DNA from: Deltaproteobacteria bacterium
Lineage (GTDB): Bacteria > Desulfobacterota > Dissulfuribacteria > Dissulfuribacterales > UBA3076
NCBI GenBank assembly: GCA_003194485.1
Contig: PQXD01000016.1
Coordinates: 1-53,870 of the forward strand
Direction of reading: 5' to 3'
Length of the DNA: 53,870 nt
Shown here piece after piece: positions 48,771-53,870 of this stretch. A program made the translations under genes and the position numbers. The notes below the pieces were generated by a model. It did not search any database. It was not told where the DNA came from and saw nothing but the letters and a program-made list of their open reading frames with translations. Each line of letters starts with the position of its first letter. Position 1 is the first letter of the stretch.

Positions 48771-49912
48771 GTTATATAATCTTGTAAATATATATCGTAT
48801 GTCTGCCCATCACTGGCGGCTTCAGCCGCGAGAGTACCGGCACGAAAACCCGTATCCAGGCAGGCAGCAATGACCCTTGAGGAGGCCTGCCCCTTGGAAG
48901 TGGCACTAAGACTCATACCGGCCGCAAATAATGGCGGTTCCCCGGGAGACATAAGACACCCGTCTGTTATCAAATAGCCTGCAGGACCGGGATAGGTAAA
49001 GCATGGGCCTGTCGTCCCTGTCCAGTGCTCCACAGGCCACCAGCTATGAGCTTGCTCTTGATCGCTGGTTTCATTTAAGGCCAAGTCAATATCCAGTGTA
49101 TCTTCACCAACTATTGTCTCACCACTCCTGAAGCCTATTTCCTCTGCAACCCAGGCCAGATTGACCATACGAAATCCTTGTTGATAGGCGCGAAGCAATG
49201 TCAGAATTCTTTCTAACTCTCTCAAGGCCTTCTCGTAAAGAGACCGCTGATCAGCAGGACGGATAACAGGTGGGAGATTCAGAAATCCGGGGATTTCTCC
49301 TCCGGGATTACTAAAGTCCGGATAGAGACGAAAAAGACAGCCAGGAGCCTCCTTTTCCAAGTGCCTCAAGATATTTAAGCAGCCAGGAGCGAGGCGTTTT
49401 AGGTCTACGCCGCTTATCCTGAACCCAAGAGCCGGACATGCAGGTTCAGTCTGTCTGACGGATCGCCCGAGGAGATGCGCCAATGCTGCACAACCAGTGC
49501 AGTCCACCAGGACCCTGACCCTCAAACGCATGCCGGATTTCAGGCGGCACCCAAGGCAGATAGTCAGGTTGGGGCAGTCATCGAGAAATCCGCGGGCCGT
49601 TGCAGTGAAAGCACCGGGGTTCAAAGTCAAGACAAAGAGCCTTCCCATTCGGACGACATGGCCACCTAAAGACTTCGCCCATTTAATGGCCTCCGGTCCG
49701 GCCACATACTCAGGATAGGGCCTGTCTGGGGCAAAAAGCCTGCATACGCTACAGATCCCTGCATGAGTTACAGTACCCCCTACTTCATTATGACTGTCCA
49801 CCAACAGAGTGTTTGCTCCATTCCGTGCTGCAGCCAGGGCAGCAGCCAGTCCGGCCGGTCCTGCCCCTGCGACCATAACATGAGCGGACAAAATTGGTTC
49901 AGCCTGTGACAT
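48767..49912 (-). CDS. FAD-dependent oxidoreductase
   Basis: A 381-residue flavoprotein. The N-terminal VMVAGAGPAGLAAALAAARNG binds FAD, LVDSHNEVGGTVTHAG is the following motif, and FAAGMSLSATSKGQASSRVIAACLDTG closes the FAD site. It resembles the FAD-dependent oxidoreductase/FAD_oxidored group with conserved Cys (CSVCRLF, near 55). It overlaps the ligase gene by four bases, so it belongs to the pathway and may saturate, desaturate or hydroxylate the acyl chain. Such an enzyme is not part of the core aryl-polyene set, so the product is probably modified. Confidence 0.78.
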   Translation of the reverse strand: MSQAEPILSAHVMVAGAGPAGLAAALAAARNGANTLLVDSHNEVGGTVTHAGICSVCRLFAPDRPYPEYVAGPEAIKWAKSLGGHVVRMGRLFVLTLNPGAFTATARGFLDDCPNLTICLGCRLKSGMRLRVRVLVDCTGCAALAHLLGRSVRQTEPACPALGFRISGVDLKRLAPGCLNILRHLEKEAPGCLFRLYPDFSNPGGEIPGFLNLPPVIRPADQRSLYEKALRELERILTLLRAYQQGFRMVNLAWVAEEIGFRSGETIVGEDTLDIDLALNETSDQEQAHSWWPVEHWTGTTGPCFTYPGPAGYLITDGCLMSPGEPPLFAAGMSLSATSKGQASSRVIAACLDTGFRAGTLAAEAASDGQTYDIYLQDYIT

Positions 49913-50401
49913 TCAGCTTGTTATACGGGGCGAGTTTCTGAACGAAAATCGCAAAGACAATCCATATATGCGGTTACCTCCTCTATATATCATCCGCAAG
50001 GTCTCACACAATAGTCATTATGGAATATTATGCAGAACAACCACCAGGACTTCAAGCCATTTATGATGAGAGCTCTGGGAAGCTGAAACATAAGGGCAGG
50101 ATAGATGAAGATCTGATTCGTAGACTCATGGGTTGACGGCACAGTGAGTTCAGCGTATACCAGTTCAAGACTATATGATCTTAGACTTTTGAGATGATTT
50201 AGCCCTGGAAGATTTTTAATCCGGGAACAAAACTGAAATGTTCATTTGGCTATGGAAAATCGTAATACAGGACTTCTCGCTACGCTTGGAATGACAAAAT
50301 TCTGTGAGTAAATATTTACGCCTGACTTATTGAAAAGTTACGAGAAGACTACCCCAAAAGTTGAGTTATTATAAATATAAACAAAGGGAGGGAGGGAAAC
50401 A
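49913..50401. other. Intergenic stretch with one tiny possible gene
   Basis: A 38-codon plus-strand frame (50020-50136, MEYYAEQPPGLQAIYDESSG and on) has no ribosome site I would accept and no recognisable family; it may be a scrap. The rest is AT-rich. It should carry the promoter of the FAD-enzyme transcript on the minus strand and of the lipoprotein gene on the plus strand. No other structure was seen. Confidence 0.35.
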
Positions 50402-50725
50402 ATGAAAAAACCATTGCTATGCGTGATTTTAATAACCTTTGTTGCCGGTTGTGCCGGGACTCCTGTGCGCATGACCAGCCCTGCTCCAGATCCCAGCAAA
50501 TATGAGGTCTTGGGAGAAGGCATGGGTCGGTCAGTCGGCATAATGCTGTTTCAGTTTATTCCCATTAATCAAAACCACCGATTTGAAAAGGCGTATAATG
50601 CTGCAGTAAGGAGTAAGGGTGGGGATAAATTGCTTAATCCGGTAATTTCAGAACGGTGGTTCTGGGCTTATGTTCTTAACGGTTACAGTACTACCATAAG
50701 GGGAACAGTAGTTAAGGAAAAATAA
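50402..50725 (+). CDS. Small lipoprotein of unknown function
   Basis: A 107-residue protein with a lipoprotein signal (MKKPLLCVILITFVAGCAG, Cys at 17) and a strong ribosome site (GGGAGGGAGGGAAAC). The mature part has MGRSVGIMLFQFIPINQNHRFEKAYNAA and GDKLLNPVISERWFWAYVLNGYSTTIRGTVVK. It is like small TRL-type envelope lipoproteins of Proteobacteria, but I do not recognise a defined family with confidence. It is the only plus-strand gene inside the polyene-like region. Confidence 0.7.
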   Translation: MKKPLLCVILITFVAGCAGTPVRMTSPAPDPSKYEVLGEGMGRSVGIMLFQFIPINQNHRFEKAYNAAVRSKGGDKLLNPVISERWFWAYVLNGYSTTIRGTVVKEK

Positions 50726-50887
50726 ATTTTACAAACCATTACCAGAGGTGGTGGCTTGAGATTGACCCCCAGAGGGAGCTTTAGGATGAAAATAGGGGAC
50801 ATCATGAATTTATGCTTTTCTTTTTACGGCCTTTGCGGCTTTATGGTTCGAATGGTAGTTAAGCCATATGTCGTGGCCGCATAGACT

Positions 50888-52183
50888 CTACTTATTGTCA
50901 TTGACCAGTTCGTTTACCAGATCATTGGCCGCTGTTTCCATTATTCCTCTTTCAAGGGCGCCGTCGATCCAGCAGATGGTCAGGTGAAGGCAGCCTGAAT
51001 ATCTGCATGCAAAAAACCCTACTCCAGGAGGTTGACATATCATCGGGCGGTGAAAGCATGCAGTTACCGGCACTCCCAAAAAATCATAATGCCCGCCCGG
51101 ACTCTCTCCCAAACTGACAGGACCTGTATTTGCAAAAAAGCACGAGGCCAATTCTCCCTGCATTGTCCTGCGGAGTAACCACCGATAAAATGGCTTGGGG
51201 AGATGGCTGCCCAGGGAAAGGGATGCGTCCACCGCCAAAGGAAGGTCATTACGGACCTGCTCAACAAATGAGCGGGCAATATCCCTGGCTACGGCATCCA
51301 TATCGGACTCTTCAATCCTTGATATCTTGATGTAAATGAAAAAGAAACTCACGGGGTTCCCAAGAACAGGTGAGCGGCTTCCCGGCAGACGCCTGGAGAC
51401 CGGGACAGGAACAAGATAGCCTCCATATTTCCTGTCCTGGCCCCGGCAGAGTATATTAACGCGTCGAAGGGCTGCGGCCAGCAAAAGGGCGGTCTCCCCG
51501 AAAATGGGATGCACCCTGTGGCTCCGTTTTGACAGCACAGCCGTAGCCTCTGGTTCAATTACCCTGAAGGTGCTTGCCAGCCTGAAAGGACCCTTCGGTT
51601 TTTCTCTTCCCGGGGACGTCACTCCGCCAACGGCCATTTGCCTGACAACCGGCCTGAATCGCCTGGCCTCCTTAAGGCGTGAAAGCAGGGAAGAATTGTC
51701 TGCAGCCGGAAGGTACCCGGTCGGCGCCGATGAAGTAGCGGCCAATCGGGCCAGGAGAAACTCGCCGCCATGCGCGTCGGTCAGAAGGTGGTGCCACGTC
51801 AGTGCCAGAATGGCTCCTCCGTCCTCAAGCGCAATAATATCTATGGCAAAGGCAGGTAGTCTTGAAATGGAAATAGGGCTGTTGATCCTCTGATCCAGGA
51901 TTGAAGCCGGGTCAACTGCCCTGTGCCAGTTGACTGGCGGTGGCACAGGCTTCGAGAGAAAACGCCATCGCGGCAACTTCCACAGGGATCTGCTAATGGC
52001 AATCCGGCAGGCAGGCTCTGTTGCCGTCCAATCTGCTATGCGTTGTTCAAGTCTATCCCGCTCAGGCGTGGATTCCAGGTAAAGGATTAACTGTACCAGG
52101 TTTCCGGCAAGGCCCGACCGACGCTGATCAAAGTCAAGTACATCCAGAAACAGATCAGTCCCACGAAGAACATCGGAAGTCAT
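50888..52183 (-). CDS. Condensation-domain/WS-DGAT-like acyltransferase
   Basis: A 431-residue member of the chloramphenicol acetyltransferase superfamily. ALTWHHLLTDAHGGEFLLARL carries the HHxxxDxxG active site near 134-142. The second half has VPVPVSRRLPGSRSPVLGNPVSFFFIYIKIS (a region like the floor-loop and DFGWG replacement) and FANTGPVSLGESPGGHYDF. It may join the ACP-bound acyl product to an alcohol or amine acceptor, replacing the membrane acyltransferases of classic aryl-polyene clusters. It directly follows the ACP gene (TAATGA overlap). Confidence 0.8.
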   Translation of the reverse strand: MTSDVLRGTDLFLDVLDFDQRRSGLAGNLVQLILYLESTPERDRLEQRIADWTATEPACRIAISRSLWKLPRWRFLSKPVPPPVNWHRAVDPASILDQRINSPISISRLPAFAIDIIALEDGGAILALTWHHLLTDAHGGEFLLARLAATSSAPTGYLPAADNSSLLSRLKEARRFRPVVRQMAVGGVTSPGREKPKGPFRLASTFRVIEPEATAVLSKRSHRVHPIFGETALLLAAALRRVNILCRGQDRKYGGYLVPVPVSRRLPGSRSPVLGNPVSFFFIYIKISRIEESDMDAVARDIARSFVEQVRNDLPLAVDASLSLGSHLPKPFYRWLLRRTMQGELASCFFANTGPVSLGESPGGHYDFLGVPVTACFHRPMICQPPGVGFFACRYSGCLHLTICWIDGALERGIMETAANDLVNELVNDNK

Positions 52184-52470
52184 TAGCGATGGGTCTTGTA
52201 ATAGGCAATGACAGCGGACAGGGAGGAGAGATTGTAAATATTCTCGGCTGTCAGGGCCTCGTCAGGCAGATATACCCCGAAGCGTTCTTCCGCAAATAGC
52301 AGGATCCGAAGCAGGGCCATGGAGTCAATGCCTGCGTTGGCCAAGGGAGTCTCTGGATCGAGATCCGGGATGTCGCCACCTAAATCCTGACAGATATAGG
52401 TCTGGAGGCCGGCCTGAATTTCCTCTACAAGTCTGTCCTGTAATGTTCCGCGAATATTAATACTGTCCAA
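52183..52470 (-). CDS. Acyl carrier protein
   Basis: About 95 residues from TTG 52470, chosen because AGGGAGATCG precedes it; an earlier TTG at 52500 lies deeper in the upstream gene. The phosphopantetheine serine is in LANAGIDSMALLRILLFAEERFG, a normal D-S-M motif. Helix 1 is RLVEEIQAGLQTYICQDLGG. It overlaps the stop region of the ketosynthase-like gene by 14 bases. It should carry the growing chain between the ketosynthases, FabG-like reductase and dehydratases. A second ACP, common in aryl-polyene clusters, is not in the window. Confidence 0.9.
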   Translation of the reverse strand: MDSINIRGTLQDRLVEEIQAGLQTYICQDLGGDIPDLDPETPLANAGIDSMALLRILLFAEERFGVYLPDEALTAENIYNLSSLSAVIAYYKTHR

Positions 52471-53314
52471 CGATCTCCCTGAGCTTACCCTGCTTATCAA
52501 AATCCCTGTTTCTTAATGTCAGTTGAGCTTGACCAAATGGAGCGGTAATAGTCCATTTTATAATATTCTGGCTTGAATAACGCAACCTTGAAACAGCATC
52601 AGTCAAGGCATATGCATAGGCCATGGGGTGACGGCTGCCACGAGGAATAGAGCCGTCCATGTTCCAGGCCTCTCCGGTCCTGGTCAGAAAGACATCAGGG
52701 TTGCAAGGGATTTCTGTAAGCACCGTGTCCTCCAGTAAAACAGCATATCTGCCTGCCTGATCAACAGTATCCAGTACCCAGGCTACAGCTCCCGGCTGCC
52801 AAGAAACTGCTTTATTGCCTTGAAGCTGCCTGCATGCGTCTTCCAAGACGGGACTATTTGCCTCTATTCCAAGTACCAATGCCCTGCGGACACGGCCTGA
52901 ATCCACTGCCAGCCTGGCTTCGCTGATAGCAGTCAGAAAAGGCCATGAAAAGGAGGTCATAGTAAGGGCCGGACCCTGGATATCGAGTAACCTGGCCACA
53001 TAACCCGCTGCCGCATTGTGTACCGAGTGAGAAAAGAGTGTAGGGGATGCCTGCCTCTCTCCATCATCAATAAGGGTATCCAGAAATCTGAAACTGGTCT
53101 CTATAGGCCCGTAAGCCGTACCCATGAAGGTGCCGATCTGCTCTGGTAACAGTTGCCGGGACGGAGCCAGATCGATAACTGACTTGGCACTGACAACGGC
53201 CAATCTGATGAAATCGTCGGCACGACGCAAGGCCCTGGCAAGTGAGTCTGGGACCGAAAGATCCTTTGATGATACCACCTTCTTTGTTGCACTGACTGCC
53301 ACCGGGGAAATCAT
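52457..53314 (-). CDS. Chain-length-factor-like ketosynthase homologue without active-site Cys
   Basis: A 285-residue short thiolase-fold protein of the beta-ketoacyl-synthase-like N-terminal family. SHSVHNAAAGYVARLLDIQGPALTMTSFSWPFLTAISEARLAV aligns with the nucleophile helix of ketosynthases, but the Cys place is held by FSW, so condensation by itself is unlikely. It resembles the ApeC/chain-length-factor role: partner of an active ketosynthase. Its end (YALTDAVSRLR, ITAPFGQAQLTLR) matches the scrap at 46784-46917. It sits directly behind the truncated active ketosynthase (TGA/ATG junction at 53314). Confidence 0.78.
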   Translation of the reverse strand: MISPVAVSATKKVVSSKDLSVPDSLARALRRADDFIRLAVVSAKSVIDLAPSRQLLPEQIGTFMGTAYGPIETSFRFLDTLIDDGERQASPTLFSHSVHNAAAGYVARLLDIQGPALTMTSFSWPFLTAISEARLAVDSGRVRRALVLGIEANSPVLEDACRQLQGNKAVSWQPGAVAWVLDTVDQAGRYAVLLEDTVLTEIPCNPDVFLTRTGEAWNMDGSIPRGSRHPMAYAYALTDAVSRLRYSSQNIIKWTITAPFGQAQLTLRNRDFDKQGKLREIVGQY

Positions 53315-53790
53315 TAAGCCGCCTCTAAAATCAGGACTGAATTGCCACCGCCAAAGGCAAGGGACTGAGATATCCCCAGTTTATTGCGCAATAGGCTTGT
53401 CTGGCCCTCAGGCAATGGTTTCACCGACAGGACCGGATCTGGAACAGAGCACCCGACTGTTCCGGAAGCCTGCCCATGTTGAAGCGCTAGGAGCGTGAAA
53501 ATCGCCTCAATGGCTCCGGCAGCACCAAGGGTGTGGCCGGTCAACCCCTTTGTGGAAACTATCGGCACCTCGTCAGGATCTGGCAAAAGAGCTGCCAGTG
53601 CCTTGGCCTCAGCAAGGTCATTTGCCCTGGTTCCTGTCCCGTGGGCATTAATCAGGGCAATATCCTGTACATGGACACCGGCGTCTGAAATTGCCTTGCC
53701 GAAGGCGCACTTGAGGCCCCGTCCTTCAGGATGTGGCGCTGTAGAGCGTGTCCCGTAAATCATATCAGCCGAAGATTTCGATTCGGCCAA
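53314..53790 (-). CDS. Beta-ketoacyl-ACP synthase, C-terminal part only
   Basis: 158 residues that cover the second half of a FabF/ApeO-type ketosynthase: TAPHPEGRGLKCAFGKAI, LINAHGTGTRANDLAEAKAL (first His), STKGLTGHTLGAAGAIEAI (second His) and FGGGNSVLILE. The nucleophile Cys domain should lie upstream, yet in the 80 bp left in the window a TAA stops this frame shortly before the visible start and the sequence no longer matches. Either a frameshift lies here or the gene is broken by the unrelated segment at 53791-53870. Partner of the Cys-less homologue downstream. Confidence 0.75.
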   Translation of the reverse strand: MAESKSSADMIYGTRSTAPHPEGRGLKCAFGKAISDAGVHVQDIALINAHGTGTRANDLAEAKALAALLPDPDEVPIVSTKGLTGHTLGAAGAIEAIFTLLALQHGQASGTVGCSVPDPVLSVKPLPEGQTSLLRNKLGISQSLAFGGGNSVLILEAA

Positions 53791-53870
53791 ATTTTGGCCT
53801 TATGCCCCTCTGGACTTTCTGGAAATGCTGATTATTGAGATTCATTGTCATAAGAGCCTTATTCCACCCC

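Overview
The window looks like chromosomal DNA from a Gram-negative, probably anaerobic deltaproteobacterium (Desulfobacterota). This is an inference from the gene mix, with no rRNA or other marker to confirm it: corrinoid synthesis and uptake genes under cobalamin riboswitches, TonB-dependent receptors, a DUF3450/TolQ-type energiser remnant, CcsA/ResB-like proteins, an aryl-polyene-like fatty-acid cluster, and many small hairpin elements. No tRNA, rRNA, CRISPR array or phage region was seen.

Layout. (1) 374-1056, plus: an antitoxin/PIN-toxin pair. (2) 1122-8378, plus: nucleotide-sugar genes (NDP-sugar epimerase, CapD/FlaA1-type 4,6-dehydratase, SQD1-like UDP-sulfoquinovose synthase, GDP-mannose dehydratase, GDP-fucose synthase). 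They are separated by two elements that each carry a four-helix-bundle (23S rRNA intervening-sequence type) gene between inverted arms. One of these genes is itself split by a one-gene GIY-YIG element. (3) 8560-29792, minus: two corrinoid units, each behind a cobalamin riboswitch. The upstream unit (riboswitch 29605-29792 with a terminator at 29497-29538) runs CcsA-like, ResB-like, BtuF-, BtuC- and BtuD-like ABC transporter, radical SAM/SPASM protein, CobN, TonB-receptor scrap, fused ChlI-ChlD, ChlI, and an ABC-2 exporter pair. The second (riboswitch 14401-14592) runs BtuB-like receptor, remnants of its DUF3450/TolQ energiser, CbiA, CbiC/CobH and CobF. Together they suggest salvage of corrinoids or cobalt plus ring synthesis and cobalt insertion.

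(4) 30441-33622, plus: envelope-lipid modification genes (ArnC-like and ArnT-like transferases, LpxB-N domain protein, SMR-type flippase, arnB stub), then a lone cysteine-peptidase-like gene. (5) 35335-53870, minus: a PfkB kinase and a long aryl-polyene-like cluster: ketosynthases, a Cys-less chain-length-factor homologue, ACP, ligase-dehydratase fusion, ketoreductase, dehydratase, thioesterase, LolA-like carrier, MMPL exporter, lipoprotein, condensation-type acyltransferase, FAD enzyme and a B12-binding radical SAM enzyme. A vapBC pair and two deletion derivatives of the four-helix-bundle element sit inside it. Two of its genes are frameshifted.

Most notable: a family of four-helix-bundle hairpin elements in intact, interrupted and shrunken states; an in-frame UGA followed by a bacterial-SECIS-like hairpin in the corrinoid-binding protein gene; cytochrome-c-assembly-like genes apparently under B12 control; and a 195-bp palindromic MITE present twice, once with a clean 8-bp target duplication.
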